Source: Arthrobacter sp. M2012083 (GTDB lineage: Bacteria > Actinomycetota > Actinomycetes > Actinomycetales > Micrococcaceae). Taken from it: a stretch of 64,000 nucleotides of DNA. Below, piece after piece: positions 6,671 to 16,559 of the stretch (the first letter of the stretch is position 1; each line of letters begins with the position of its first letter). The position numbers and the translations under genes were made by a program. The notes beneath the pieces were generated by a model. It had not been told where the DNA came from, searched no databases, and worked only from the letters and a program-made list of their open reading frames with translations. The stretch covers positions 1 to 64,000 of the forward strand of contig NZ_AKKK01000047.1 of assembly GCF_000281065.1 (NCBI RefSeq). The letters run 5' to 3'.

Positions 6671-8347
6671 ATGTTGTCCTACACTGCCGGAGACGCTGAT
6701 GTCCCGTTGCTCGAAGAGACCATTGGCGCGAATTTTGAGCGCATCGCGGCCCGGTTTCCCCTGCGGGACGCGCTCATCGAAGCGGCTGCGGTGCCGGGCG
6801 CTGACGCCCGCCGCTGGAGCTACCAAAAGCTGAACGACGACGTCGATCGCCTCGCACGCGCCCTGCTCGCCATGGGCGTGGCCAAGGGCGAGCGGATCGG
6901 TATCTGGAGTCCCAACTGCGCCGAGTGGACCATTCTTCAGTACGCCACGGCCAAGATCGGCGCGGTCCTTGTCAACGTCAACCCGGCCTACCGGAGCCAT
7001 GAGCTGGAATTCGTGGTGAAGCAGAATGGCATGCGAATGCTGGTGGCCGCGCCAAGCGACAAGCACAGCGACTACGTGGGCATAGCCAGGGATGCGGCCC
7101 GCAACTGTCCTGATCTCCGGGAGATCGTCTTCCTCCCGGGAGAGCCGGAACAGGGACTCTCTGTGGGCGTCCCGGAAGCCGACCACGAAGTCACGTACGC
7201 CCAACTCCTGACCCGGGCAGACGGCGTCGGGCTTTCAGCGCTTCGGGATCGCATGGACGGCCTTGACCCGCACGATCCCATCAACCTTCAATACACCTCG
7301 GGCACCACGGGATTCCCCAAGGGTGCCACGTTGACGCATCACAACATCCTCAATAACGGGCATTCGATCGGCCGGCTGCTGAACTACACCGAGCACGATC
7401 GCGTGGTGATCCCCGTGCCGTTCTACCACTGCTTCGGGATGGTGATCGGGAACGTGAATGCGCTGAGCTTTGGGGCTGCGACCATCATTCCCGGCCGCGG
7501 TTTCAACCCGTCGGCGGCGTTGGAAGCAGTTCAGGACTTCGGCGGGACGTCCCTATACGGTGTGCCCACCATGTTTATTGCCGAGCTCGCACTGGAGGAT
7601 TTCGACTCCTATGATCTCTCCACGCTGCGTACCGGAGTCATGGCCGGTTCCCTGTGTCCCATAGAGGTGATGCGCCGGGTCATCGATGAGATGCACATGA
7701 TCGATGTTGCCATCTGCTACGGCATGACCGAGACCTCGCCCGTGTCCACCATGACCCGGGCGGGGGACACAGTGGAGCAGCGGACCAGCACGGTGGGCAG
7801 GACCCTGCCGCACCTTGAGAGCCGCATTGTCGATCCGGCATCGGGTGAAGTGGTGGAGCGCGGCGTCATCGGTGAGCTCTGCACGCGAGGTTACTCGGTG
7901 ATGCAGGGCTACTGGGGCCAACCGGACAAAACGGCGGAGGCAATCGACGCTGACGGCTGGATGCACACCGGCGACCTCGCCCGCATGGATGACGACGGCT
8001 ACTTGGTGGTCGAGGGCCGGATCAAGGACATGGTGATCCGCGGGGGAGAGAACATCTACCCGCGGGAGATCGAGGAATTCCTCTACCTCCACCCATCCAT
8101 CCAGGACGTGCAGGTCATCGGCGTTCCCGACCAAAAGTACGGGGAAGAGCTCATGGCTTGCATCATCCTCAAGCCCGGGACGGAGGCACTGACCGCCGAG
8201 GATCTGGCCGAGTACTGCCGCGGGAAACTGGCCCGCTACAAAATCCCGCGTTATATCGACGTCCGCGAGTCCTTCCCCATGACGGTGTCCGGCAAGGTTC
8301 GGAAGGTGGACATGCGACAGGAGGCGGTGTCCCGGCTGCACCTGTAG
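6671..8347 (+). CDS. Acyl-CoA synthetase (AMP-forming), FadD type
   Basis: 558-aa adenylate-forming enzyme that activates a carboxylic acid to its CoA thioester with ATP. Motifs in order: P-loop YTSGTTGFPKGA (about 207), YGMTETSP (about 350), TGDLARMDDDGY (about 435), GRIKDMVIRGGENIYP (about 450), and the catalytic Lys in VSGKVRK (about 541). Length and motif order match medium/long-chain fatty acyl-CoA ligases. It stands as a single gene, converging 14 nt from the DrrB-like gene. TAGCGT lies 6 nt before the ATG with no Shine-Dalgarno. The real chain length preference cannot be read. Confidence 0.92.
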   Translation: MLSYTAGDADVPLLEETIGANFERIAARFPLRDALIEAAAVPGADARRWSYQKLNDDVDRLARALLAMGVAKGERIGIWSPNCAEWTILQYATAKIGAVLVNVNPAYRSHELEFVVKQNGMRMLVAAPSDKHSDYVGIARDAARNCPDLREIVFLPGEPEQGLSVGVPEADHEVTYAQLLTRADGVGLSALRDRMDGLDPHDPINLQYTSGTTGFPKGATLTHHNILNNGHSIGRLLNYTEHDRVVIPVPFYHCFGMVIGNVNALSFGAATIIPGRGFNPSAALEAVQDFGGTSLYGVPTMFIAELALEDFDSYDLSTLRTGVMAGSLCPIEVMRRVIDEMHMIDVAICYGMTETSPVSTMTRAGDTVEQRTSTVGRTLPHLESRIVDPASGEVVERGVIGELCTRGYSVMQGYWGQPDKTAEAIDADGWMHTGDLARMDDDGYLVVEGRIKDMVIRGGENIYPREIEEFLYLHPSIQDVQVIGVPDQKYGEELMACIILKPGTEALTAEDLAEYCRGKLARYKIPRYIDVRESFPMTVSGKVRKVDMRQEAVSRLHL

Positions 8348-8361
8348 CTGAATACAGGCCG

Positions 8362-9174
8362 TCAGTTGGTATTCCGGCTGATCGTCCGGATTCCCACTAC
8401 AAGTCCGACGGCGGCCGTCACCACAGCGGCCACGAGCCCCCACATCGTGTCCATCCCGATACGCCCGGCAAACAACTCCCGTTCGGCATTGACCAGATAA
8501 GTCAGGGGATTGAACAGGCTGGCCACTTTCATCCACCCGGGGCCGGCCTCGATGGGCAACATGATGCCGGAGAGGATCATGAGGGGGAACAGCAGGGTTT
8601 GCTGCACGCCCCAGAAGATCCATTCTTTGTTCTGCGACACCAAGGCAAGCGCATAGGACAACGCGCCGAGCCCGATCCCGAAGATGCCCAGGATGACCAG
8701 CCCCAACACCACGTGCAATGGATGGAAAATGAAACCAAACGGGATGCAGACCACGGAGATCAGCAGACCCTGCAACACCAAGGGAGCCCACTCCTTCAGC
8801 GCCCGGCCAATCATGAGCGAAGACCGTGAAAGCGGCGTGGCCAAAATCCGTTCATAGGAACCGGTCATCAGTTCGTACTGCAGGTTTGACCCGGTCATGG
8901 AGGTGCCGAACAACGCGATCATCACCACCACTCCGGGAAGGAACCATTGCAGTGTGGATTGGCCCCCGAAGGCCGGAGCGCCCACGGCCGAGCCCAGCAG
9001 GGGCCCGAACAACCCCAGGAAGACCAGCGGTTGGATGAGGGAGAAAATCAGCGAGAACGGATCCCGCAGAGGCAGCAGCATCTCCCGCCAGAACACGAAC
9101 CACGTGTCAGTGACTACGCTGCGCGGACCACGTTTTTGGAGGGCTGCACCCGGGGCGACGGCTTGTTCAATCAT
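8362..9174 (-). CDS. ABC-2 exporter permease, DrrB-like
   Basis: 270-aa membrane protein with about six helices. It carries the ABC2-membrane signature region around GSYERILATPLSRSSLMIGRA, typical of daunorubicin-resistance-type (DrrB) permeases, and a conserved block FNPLTYLVNAERELFAG near the C terminus. The ATG overlaps the ATPase stop by 1 nt (TGATG), so the two are co-translated. Together they form a two-gene drug or lipid exporter. No dedicated regulator is adjacent. Confidence 0.9.
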   Translation of the reverse strand: MIEQAVAPGAALQKRGPRSVVTDTWFVFWREMLLPLRDPFSLIFSLIQPLVFLGLFGPLLGSAVGAPAFGGQSTLQWFLPGVVVMIALFGTSMTGSNLQYELMTGSYERILATPLSRSSLMIGRALKEWAPLVLQGLLISVVCIPFGFIFHPLHVVLGLVILGIFGIGLGALSYALALVSQNKEWIFWGVQQTLLFPLMILSGIMLPIEAGPGWMKVASLFNPLTYLVNAERELFAGRIGMDTMWGLVAAVVTAAVGLVVGIRTISRNTN

Positions 9175-10148
9175 CAGACTTCAGCTCCTTCCCGCAGGCT
9201 GCGGCCGGTCAGTTCCAGGAAAACGTCGTCCAGTGTGGGCGGTTTCAGTTCGAGCGACTGGGCGGGAGCGCCGGCGTCGTGCATTTCCTTCAGCAACCCC
9301 GGCGCCAGTTGGGCACCCTGTGCCAGCCGAAGGCGGAAGCGGACCACGCCGTCGTATGCGTTTTCCTCCATATCGCCTTCCGCGGCCGCGCGGCCCAGCA
9401 GACCCCGCACGTCGGACGCGGAACCGGCGGCAACTTCCACGGCGAGGAGGTCCCCGGCGAGGTTCGCTTTGAGCCGTGACGCGGTGTCGTCGGCAATGAT
9501 GGTCCCGTGGTCGATCACGATGACGCGCTCAGACATGGAATCGGCCTCATCCATGTAGTGGGTGGTCAGCACAATGGTGGTCCCGTGCTCCTCGCGCATC
9601 CGCATGATGTGCTCCCAGAGGTTGGCGCGGTTCTGGGGGTCCATTCCGGTGGACGGCTCATCGAGGAACAGCAAACCAGGGGAGTGCATCAACCCGAGGG
9701 CCACATCCATGCGGCGTCGTTGCCCGCCGGAGAGTTTGATCACGGTGCGCTTTGCGAGGTCGCTGAGGTCCAGGGATGCCATGAGCGTTTGCGCACGGGC
9801 TTTCGCGTCCGTGGTGTTCATTCCGTAGAACCGGCCTTGCATGATCAGTTCGTCGATCACGCGGTAGCTGTGCCCGCCGCCATTGCCCTGGCCAATGTAG
9901 CCGATCCGGGCGCGCACGCCCGCCGGGTCCTTGGCCACATCAACGCCCGCTACGGTCGCCGACCCCGACGTGGGTTTCAACAGGGTGGTGAGCATCCGCA
10001 GGGTTGTGGACTTGCCGGCGCCGTTCGGGCCAAGGAAAGCGACAAGTTCGCCGGGGGCGACGTCGATGTCCACGCCCTTCACGGCCTCGACGGTTTCCTT
10101 CTTCACGGTGAAGGTCTTGGTGAGCTTGTTGGTGTGGATCACGGTCAC
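9174..10148 (-). CDS. ABC exporter ATPase, DrrA-like
   Basis: 324-aa ATPase with Walker A GPNGAGKST (about residue 41), signature LSGGQRRRMDVALGLMH, Walker B LLFLDEPSTGMD and switch His in LTTHYMDEAD. The C-terminal 80 residues, including LKPPTLDDVFLELTGRSL, are characteristic of the daunorubicin-resistance ATPase subfamily. The start is GTG at 10148; a second GTG two codons later is equally possible, and no strong ribosome site decides. It drives the permease encoded directly downstream. Confidence 0.92.
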   Translation of the reverse strand: MTVIHTNKLTKTFTVKKETVEAVKGVDIDVAPGELVAFLGPNGAGKSTTLRMLTTLLKPTSGSATVAGVDVAKDPAGVRARIGYIGQGNGGGHSYRVIDELIMQGRFYGMNTTDAKARAQTLMASLDLSDLAKRTVIKLSGGQRRRMDVALGLMHSPGLLFLDEPSTGMDPQNRANLWEHIMRMREEHGTTIVLTTHYMDEADSMSERVIVIDHGTIIADDTASRLKANLAGDLLAVEVAAGSASDVRGLLGRAAAEGDMEENAYDGVVRFRLRLAQGAQLAPGLLKEMHDAGAPAQSLELKPPTLDDVFLELTGRSLREGAEV

Positions 10149-10245
10149 TCCAGGGATGGCAGGTGATGGCTCCTAGGCGCCACGCTATACCCGTGCATGA
10201 AGGCCGTCCATGCTCTTGCGGACAGCTCCCGTCCGCAATCAAAAC

Positions 10246-11253
10246 TCAGTGGCGGCGGTGATCCTGAACCGTCATCCTTGGCCCGAAAGTGGGTTTGCGG
10301 AAGCCGCTCAAATACAGCATCCGCACCAGGCGCTGCCTTTGTCCGCGCCATGGTTCCAGCAGTTCGAGCATGCCGGCGTCGTCGGTCTTTTGACCTGTCA
10401 GGGCATACCCCACGTAAGACGCCAGATGGTAGTCGCCCACGGAGATCGAGTCCGGGCAGCCGTGGGTGCGTTGGACCACTTCGGCTGCCGTCCAGATGCC
10501 GATGCCAGGAATGGTTTGCAGCTTGGCGCCAGCCTGCGTTGAGCTCAGGTTCGCCAGGCGTTCAAGAGCGACGGCGGACTGCAGCGCCCGCATTACGGTC
10601 GCCGAGCGTTGTGGTCCGACACCGGCCTTGTGCCACTCCCACGAGGGGATGGCCAGCCACTGCTTGGCAGTAGGCGGGACCAGGAGTCCGGCAGGAGCCT
10701 TGCCCGGGGCGGGTGTTCCGTAGCGATACATCAGGTACCGGTAGCCGCGCCTTGCCTCCAAAGTGGTGACCTTTTGCTCCAGGATGGTGGGCACCAGGGA
10801 GTCAACCATCCGCCCGGTGGAGGGCAGCCGCAGAGCCAGGTTCCGGCGTCGTGATTCTGTGACCAGCCGTGGAAGAGTGGCATGGAAGGCGGGCTCGTCG
10901 AATGCCGACCAATCGTCATCGGCGCCGAGCAACCGCGGCACTCCCGCGACGGCGTGGTCCGCTCCCGGTCCCCAGGCTTGGGCATCCACGAAGGAATCGA
11001 CTCCCAAGCCGCCTCCCGAAAGCCTCAACGTGACCGGCCCCAAGGCAGTGGTGAAGGCCATCCAAAAACCGCTGGTGTGCGCTGCAAACGACGGATCCGC
11101 GTTGCCCCGCATGAGCGGAAACATGGTCTGGTCCAAGCGGAAGGAACCGCCTGGATGCCACCGGACGGCCGCATCTGCCGCGGCCGCAACAACGGTCGGG
11201 GCTTCTGCGATGGTCATGTTTTCATGGTCCCACGCCCGGCTGACAATCTGCAT
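10246..11253 (-). CDS. DNA-3-methyladenine glycosylase 2 (AlkA-type HhH-GPD) family protein
   Basis: 335-aa base-excision repair glycosylase candidate. The helix-hairpin-helix GPD core lies in the C-terminal half: LQTIPGIGIWTAAEV, then the probable catalytic Asp in SISVGDYHLA. The segment VDSLVPTILEQKVTT matches the helix preceding the HhH in AlkA-like enzymes. It would remove alkylated purines. The ATG at 11253 has AAGGGG 7 nt upstream; an internal ATG at 11217 is the alternative. No adaptive-response genes such as ada are adjacent, so it may be constitutive. Confidence 0.85.
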   Translation of the reverse strand: MQIVSRAWDHENMTIAEAPTVVAAAADAAVRWHPGGSFRLDQTMFPLMRGNADPSFAAHTSGFWMAFTTALGPVTLRLSGGGLGVDSFVDAQAWGPGADHAVAGVPRLLGADDDWSAFDEPAFHATLPRLVTESRRRNLALRLPSTGRMVDSLVPTILEQKVTTLEARRGYRYLMYRYGTPAPGKAPAGLLVPPTAKQWLAIPSWEWHKAGVGPQRSATVMRALQSAVALERLANLSSTQAGAKLQTIPGIGIWTAAEVVQRTHGCPDSISVGDYHLASYVGYALTGQKTDDAGMLELLEPWRGQRQRLVRMLYLSGFRKPTFGPRMTVQDHRRH

Positions 11254-11361
11254 CCAGGGACCCCTTACGGTGGCAACCGCCCGCCGCTAGACTCCCTGAT
11301 GTGGCGTGGGTGGGCCGCGCCATATCCAAGGAACACATCCCAGGAACAAGGAGCACGAATC

Positions 11362-11754
11362 ATGGCCGCCATAGTGCATTTCGAGATTCCGACGGACAAC
11401 ACAGACAGGGCCAACTCTTTCTACCAGAGTGCCTTCGGCTGGAACCTGAGCCCCATGCAGGGGATGGACTACACGATCGCCATCACAGCGCCTTCCGACG
11501 AGCAAACCGGAACACCCAAGGAACCAGGAGCCATCAACGGAGCCCTGTTCCCGCGCACGGACAATCTGAAGACCCCCATCCTCACCATCGATGTGGACGA
11601 CATTGATGCCGCACTCGGACAGATCGAGTCGGCAGGTGGCAGTGTGGTCCAGGCCAAGGACGCCGTACCCACCATGGGCTGGTACGCCTACTTCAAGGAC
11701 ACGGAGGGCAACGTCCTGGGCGTCTGGCAGAACGACACCTCTGCCGGCACCTAG
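11362..11754 (+). CDS. VOC (glyoxalase/bleomycin-resistance) family protein
   Basis: 130-aa protein consisting of one vicinal oxygen chelate module pair: IVHFEIPTDNTDRANSFYQ at the N terminus and TMGWYAYFKDTEGNVLGVWQ at the C terminus. This is the usual shape of the small glyoxalase-like proteins. His-6 and the late Glu in DTEGN would be metal ligand candidates. The ATG at 11362 has AAGGAG 8 nt upstream. The substrate is unknown. It precedes the transsulfuration genes but is separated from them by its own probable promoter region. Confidence 0.88.
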   Translation: MAAIVHFEIPTDNTDRANSFYQSAFGWNLSPMQGMDYTIAITAPSDEQTGTPKEPGAINGALFPRTDNLKTPILTIDVDDIDAALGQIESAGGSVVQAKDAVPTMGWYAYFKDTEGNVLGVWQNDTSAGT

Positions 11755-11804
11755 CGAAGGCGCTGGGTCAGTCCCCGTAGCGACCAGGCGGTAACTTTGT
11801 ATCT

Positions 11805-13190
11805 ATGAAGTACGCCCAGTCCGTGTTGGACCTCATCGGCAATACGCCCCTCATCAAGCTCAACCACGTCACGGAGGGGATCAAAGCCACCGTCCTCGTG
11901 AAGCTCGAATACGTCAATCCCGGCGGATCCATCAAGGACCGGATCGCCGTGAAGATGATCGAAGAAGCAGAGAAGGACGGCAGGCTCCAACCGGGCGGAA
12001 CCATCGTTGAGCCGACCTCGGGAAACACCGGAGTGGGACTGGCGCTCGTGGCCCAACAAAAGGGCTACAAGTGCGTTTTCGTGGTACCGGACAAAGTGGG
12101 CGAGGACAAGCGAGCCGTGCTTCAGGCCTACGGGGCGGAAGTTGTGGTGACGCCCACCGCCGTCGCGCCTGACAGCCCGCAGAGCTATTACGGCGTCTCC
12201 GACCGGCTGGTCCGGGAGATCCCCGGCGCCTTCAAACCGGACCAGTTCTCCAATCCCGCCGCTCCCGGCAGCCACTTCGAGTCAACGGGCCCGGAGATCT
12301 GGCAGGACACGGACGGCCGGGTTACGCACGTGGTCATCGGCGCCGGAACCGGCGGCACCATCACCGGCACAGGTCGCTACCTCAAGCAGGTCTCTGCGGA
12401 CCGTGCGGAGTCCGACGGCGGCCCGGTCAAGGTCATCGGCGCGGATCCGGAAGGCTCGGTCTACTCAGGCGGAACCGGCCGACCCTACTTCGTGGAGGGC
12501 GTGGGTGAGGACATGTGGCCCGGCAACTACGATCCTTCCGTGCCGGATGACGTGATCGCTGTGTCCGACGCCGACTCCTTCTCCATGACCCGCCGCCTCG
12601 CCCGGGAAGAGGGCCTCCTGGTGGGCGGTTCGTCCGGCATGGCCGTGGTCGCGGCGCTCCAGGCTGCCAAGGACCTGGACGAGTCCGCCGTTGTAGTGGT
12701 GATCCTCCCGGATTCCGGCCGCGGCTACCTTGCCAAGATCTTCAACGACCAATGGATGCGTTCCTACGGCTTCCTCTCCGGCGGCGAAGAGGCTTCCGTG
12801 GGTGAGGTACTCAAGTCCAAAACGGGCGAGATGCCGGACCTGGTCCACATCCACCCGAATGAAACCGTCCGCGATGTCATCAACATCATGAACGAGTTCG
12901 GTGTCTCCCACATTCCGGTGCTCTCACAGGAGCCGCCCGTCGTGATGGGCGAGGTCATGGGCGCCGTGGACGAGCGCAGCCTCACCAGCAAGCTGTTCCG
13001 TGGAGAAGCGAAGCTGTCCGACAAGATCTCCGTACACATGGGGGACCGGCTTCCCGTGATCGGCTCGCTGGAAACCATTTCCGCCGCGCGCGAGCTGCTG
13101 TCCGACGTCGATACCGTCATGGTGACTTTCGTTGGAGCCCCGGTGGGCATCCTGACGCGACACGACCTTTTGGCGTACCTGAGCAACTAG
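11805..13190 (+). CDS. cbs: Cystathionine beta-synthase
   Basis: 461-aa PLP enzyme that condenses homocysteine and serine to cystathionine. The catalytic domain begins with SVLDLIGNTPLIKLN and carries the PLP Lys in GGSIKDRIA (about residue 44), the TSGNTGVGLA loop and GTGGTITGTGRYL. After about residue 340 a tandem CBS-domain pair follows (VHIHPNETVRDVINIMNEFG ... DVDTVMVTFVGAPVGILTRHDLL), the usual regulatory module, so this is the full-length form. It is followed 40 nt later by the gamma-synthase/lyase gene; together they give reverse transsulfuration from homocysteine to cysteine. TAACTT 7 nt before the ATG and no clear Shine-Dalgarno suggest a leaderless mRNA. Confidence 0.95.
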   Translation: MKYAQSVLDLIGNTPLIKLNHVTEGIKATVLVKLEYVNPGGSIKDRIAVKMIEEAEKDGRLQPGGTIVEPTSGNTGVGLALVAQQKGYKCVFVVPDKVGEDKRAVLQAYGAEVVVTPTAVAPDSPQSYYGVSDRLVREIPGAFKPDQFSNPAAPGSHFESTGPEIWQDTDGRVTHVVIGAGTGGTITGTGRYLKQVSADRAESDGGPVKVIGADPEGSVYSGGTGRPYFVEGVGEDMWPGNYDPSVPDDVIAVSDADSFSMTRRLAREEGLLVGGSSGMAVVAALQAAKDLDESAVVVVILPDSGRGYLAKIFNDQWMRSYGFLSGGEEASVGEVLKSKTGEMPDLVHIHPNETVRDVINIMNEFGVSHIPVLSQEPPVVMGEVMGAVDERSLTSKLFRGEAKLSDKISVHMGDRLPVIGSLETISAARELLSDVDTVMVTFVGAPVGILTRHDLLAYLSN

Positions 13191-13230
13191 CGCCACCCTG
13201 ATCCACCCCTTCAAACCCAGAGGAGCTTCC

Positions 13231-14394
13231 ATGTCTGCCAGCAACAACGCCGGCTTCAACACGCGCGCCGTCCATGCCGGACAGGCCTTCGAACCGGTGA
13301 CCGGTGCTGTGGTGCCCCCGCTGCACTTCAGCTCCACGTACGCCCAAGACGGCATCGGCAACCTGCGCTCAGGTTATGAATACGGCCGCGGCGGCAACCC
13401 GACCCGCGACGCCCTCCAGGAGCAGCTTGCCGCGCTTGAAGGTGGAACCGCTGCGTTTTCCTTCGGCTCCGGGCTTGCTGCCGAGGACTCGCTGATCCGG
13501 GCCCTCGCCAGGCCAGGCGATCACATTGTCCTGGGCAACGACGCCTACGGTGGAACCTACCGCTTGATCAACCGTGTGCTGGGTGATTGGGGCATCGGCA
13601 ACACGCCCGTGGACATGTCCGACCTCGACGCCGTAGCCGCTGCGGTTGCGGCCAACAAGACGCGCATGGTCTGGGTGGAGACGCCCTCCAACCCGATGAT
13701 GAAGATCACGGACATCGAGGCACTCGCCGCCGTAGCGCACGACGCCGGTGCCCTCCTGGTGGTGGACAACACCTTCGCGTCCCCCTACTTGCAGACTCCG
13801 CTGGCCTTGGGGGCCGATGTCGTGGTCCACTCCACCACCAAGTACATCGGCGGCCACTCCGACGTAGTGGGCGGTGCCATTGTGGTCAAGGATGCCGAGC
13901 TTGCCGGGAAGATCGGTTTCATCCAGTTCGCCGTTGGTGCGGTGTCCGGCCCGATGGATGCCTTCCTGACTACCCGTGGCTTGAAGACCCTTGGCGTTCG
14001 TATGGACCGCCACAGCGAGAACGGCCAGGCCGTGGCTGAATGGCTGCTGCAGCGTCCCGAGGTGGAGGCCGTGCTCTACCCGGGCCTCCCGCACCACCCC
14101 GGACACGAGCTCGCTGCCAAGCAGATGAAGAAGTTCGGCGGCATGGTCTCCGTACAGTTCAAGGGAGGCGAGGCGGCTGCACGCACGGTTGCCGAATCGA
14201 CGTCGGTGTTCACCCTTGCGGAATCGTTGGGCGGCATCGAGTCCCTCATGAACTACCCGTCGGAGATGACGCACGCTTCCGTGAAGGGCACGGAGCTGGC
14301 TGTCCCGGTGAACCTCCTACGGCTTTCGTGCGGCATCGAAGAAGCCGAGGACCTGATCGCAGACCTTGAGCAGGCCTTCGCCAAGATCAGCTAA
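13231..14394 (+). CDS. metB: Cystathionine gamma-synthase or gamma-lyase
   Basis: 387-aa Cys/Met-metabolism PLP enzyme. It shows the family opening GFNTRAVHAGQAFEPVTGAVV, the YEYGRGGNPTRD segment, the PLP Lys in HSTTKYIGGHSDVVGG (about residue 204) and the C-terminal RLSCGIEEAEDLI. Synthase and lyase activities cannot be separated reliably by eye; the neighbouring cystathionine beta-synthase favours a role in making cysteine from cystathionine. AGGAG lies about 5 nt before the ATG. It is the second gene of the cbs operon. Confidence 0.92.
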   Translation: MSASNNAGFNTRAVHAGQAFEPVTGAVVPPLHFSSTYAQDGIGNLRSGYEYGRGGNPTRDALQEQLAALEGGTAAFSFGSGLAAEDSLIRALARPGDHIVLGNDAYGGTYRLINRVLGDWGIGNTPVDMSDLDAVAAAVAANKTRMVWVETPSNPMMKITDIEALAAVAHDAGALLVVDNTFASPYLQTPLALGADVVVHSTTKYIGGHSDVVGGAIVVKDAELAGKIGFIQFAVGAVSGPMDAFLTTRGLKTLGVRMDRHSENGQAVAEWLLQRPEVEAVLYPGLPHHPGHELAAKQMKKFGGMVSVQFKGGEAAARTVAESTSVFTLAESLGGIESLMNYPSEMTHASVKGTELAVPVNLLRLSCGIEEAEDLIADLEQAFAKIS

Positions 14395-14402
14395 GTCCCC
14401 GA

Positions 14403-16559
14403 CTAGCCGGAGATTCCCTCGCGGCCGTCTTCTTCACGGCCCGTCAGGCGGCGGCGGAACGTGGTGTCTTCGGCAGAGGTGATTTCCAGGTCGTACCAGC
14501 CGTTCAGGGTCTCCCAACCGATCTTCCTGGTGTGTCCCGGCTTGAGCTTCAGGGTCTCGACGCCGTCCGCATACTGCAGCGACTTCAGCCCCAGGCTTAC
14601 CGTTGCGGTGCCGTTGTTGCGCAGCTCCAATTCAACGTCCTTCTTGCCGCGGCGACCGTTGACGGTGACGTCGACGCCCGACGCCGCACCCGCCGTCGTG
14701 CCTTTCAATTCGTACTGGTACCGGTTGGGGCCGGTGACGACGACGTCGAAGGCGCCGGAGGCGACAGGGAGGTCCACGTTCTGCTGGCCGAGGACGTCCA
14801 CATGCCGTGGTTCGGTGACTTCGCCTGCGTAGCCGTACCCTGCATAGTCGTACAGGGTGAAGTGGGTGGAGCTGGTGCCACTGTTCGCTAGCGTCAGGGC
14901 GAGCTTACCGGGCTGCACCGCTGCCGAAACCCGCGGCCTGTAGGGGAGCGGGCGGGCCGGCCGGCTGCCCGTTTCCTGGATGGGCGCTACTTGGACAGCC
15001 GGGGGATTCGGGCGCCAGCGGCTGATCTTGGCGGGGACAGCGTCGGGGTGCTCAAGAGTGGGAGGCGTGCCAGGGGATGCGAAGTTGAAGACGCCGGTCA
15101 GGTCACCGCAGACTTCACGGCGCCATGGGGAGATGTTCGGTTCCTCTACGCCGGTCCAACGCTCCAGGAAGCGGAGCACCGACGTGTGGTCGAAGACTTC
15201 CGAGCTCACGTAGCCGCCCACAGTCCACGGTGAAACAACGGTCATGGGCACCCGCGGGCCAAGGCCGATGGGCCGTGCTGTCGTCCAGTCAGTGGACTCG
15301 CCTGACGCTGGTCGCGGCTGGACGGGCGGCGGGACGTGGTCGAAGTAGCCATCGTTCTCGTCAAAGTTCAGGAAGATGGCAGTGCTGTCCCAGGTATCAG
15401 GGTTGCTGGCCACGGTGTCCAGGAGGCGGTAGACGAAGTTGGCACTTCCCACCGGCGTGGAAGCCCCGGGGTGCTCGGAGTCGGCTGCGGACGGTACCAA
15501 CCAGCTGACCTCCGGGAGCGCGCCGTCGGCGATGTCTGCGCCGAGGCGGTCCAAGAGAGTGTTGGGGCGTCCGCGCCACATGGCTTTGTCGAACAGGGAC
15601 CGCTCGGCGTCGTTGAGGGTAGCGCGGCCCTGCTCAAGTTGGGCGAGGAGGCGGTCCTGCTCGGCTGGGGACTTTCCTGCGAGGTGGTCGTAGAACTCTT
15701 CTGTGGTCCTGAGATTTCCGTCCACGGATGCCAGCATTTTGCGGCCGATCGCCTTGAACGTCTGGAAGTACTCCACGGCGTTGTCGGTGAAGTTATCCCA
15801 GTCCTGGTAAATCTGCCACGACACACCGGAGTTCTCCAGACGCTCGGGGTAGGTGGTCCAGTCATATCCGCCGTGATCGTAGCCGTAGGCCGCATTGGTC
15901 ACGGCACGCTTGGTGCTGCCGGGCTCATTGCCTGTGGTGCCGCTCCAGAGGTAGTTGCGGTTGGGATTGGTGGAACCGTTGACGGAGCAGTGGTAGGCGT
16001 CGCAGATGGTGAAAGTGTCTGCGAGTTCGTATTGCAGCGGGATGTCCTGGCGCTCATAGAAGGTCATGGTGGAGGCGCTCTTGGCGGGAATCCATTTGTC
16101 ACACCAGCCGTTGTTCCACGCCGTCGTGGTCCCGTTGAACGAGTGGTCCAGATCGCCCAGATACTGGATATCGGAACCCGGCCTTCCAGCCAATTCAGCG
16201 GCCTTGCGAAGGGAGAACGGCAGGACAGTTTCGCCGGTGGCCCGGGGCTGCTCGAACATGGACTTGCCATTGGGCAAGCGGGTTACGGACTTGTCGCCGT
16301 ATCCCCGGACGCCGCGCAGCGAGCCGAAGTAGTGGTCGAAAGATCGGTTCTCCTGCATCAGGACAATCACGTGCTTGATGGACTGCAAGCTTCCGGGCGG
16401 GACCGGCCTGGCCATGGCAGCTTGCACCGAAGGAGGCAGCAGGGAGCCCGCTGCAGCAAGCGCCGTCGCTGCAGCCGCCGTGCCGAGGAAGCCGCGACGG
16501 GAGAAACCGCCGGTTCCGTCGGTTGAACGATTCACCATATCAGGGGTTGTCGAGGACAT
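14403..16559 (-). CDS. Phosphocholine-type phospholipase C, Tat-exported
   Basis: 718-aa secreted phosphoesterase. The N terminus has a Tat signal, SRRGFLGTAAAATALAAAG, ending near PSVQAAMA. The catalytic domain of the phosphoesterase/acid phosphatase A family follows: IKHVIVLMQENRSFDHYFGS (metal-binding E, N, D) and later LNFDENDGYFDHVPPP. Two C-terminal beta repeats (about residues 540-700), as in phosphocholine-specific phospholipases C, end the protein. It would cleave phosphatidylcholine or related lipids outside the cell. The frame is open to 16637, but the ATG at 16559 places the signal peptide normally. It is divergent from the HxlR gene. Confidence 0.88.
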   Translation of the reverse strand: MSSTTPDMVNRSTDGTGGFSRRGFLGTAAAATALAAAGSLLPPSVQAAMARPVPPGSLQSIKHVIVLMQENRSFDHYFGSLRGVRGYGDKSVTRLPNGKSMFEQPRATGETVLPFSLRKAAELAGRPGSDIQYLGDLDHSFNGTTTAWNNGWCDKWIPAKSASTMTFYERQDIPLQYELADTFTICDAYHCSVNGSTNPNRNYLWSGTTGNEPGSTKRAVTNAAYGYDHGGYDWTTYPERLENSGVSWQIYQDWDNFTDNAVEYFQTFKAIGRKMLASVDGNLRTTEEFYDHLAGKSPAEQDRLLAQLEQGRATLNDAERSLFDKAMWRGRPNTLLDRLGADIADGALPEVSWLVPSAADSEHPGASTPVGSANFVYRLLDTVASNPDTWDSTAIFLNFDENDGYFDHVPPPVQPRPASGESTDWTTARPIGLGPRVPMTVVSPWTVGGYVSSEVFDHTSVLRFLERWTGVEEPNISPWRREVCGDLTGVFNFASPGTPPTLEHPDAVPAKISRWRPNPPAVQVAPIQETGSRPARPLPYRPRVSAAVQPGKLALTLANSGTSSTHFTLYDYAGYGYAGEVTEPRHVDVLGQQNVDLPVASGAFDVVVTGPNRYQYELKGTTAGAASGVDVTVNGRRGKKDVELELRNNGTATVSLGLKSLQYADGVETLKLKPGHTRKIGWETLNGWYDLEITSAEDTTFRRRLTGREEDGREGISG

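Noticed and set aside
15336..16526. 396-codon plus-strand frame opposite the phospholipase C gene
   Set aside because: Antisense to a gene with a clear Tat signal and catalytic motifs; low-complexity Gly/Val-rich translation without family features.
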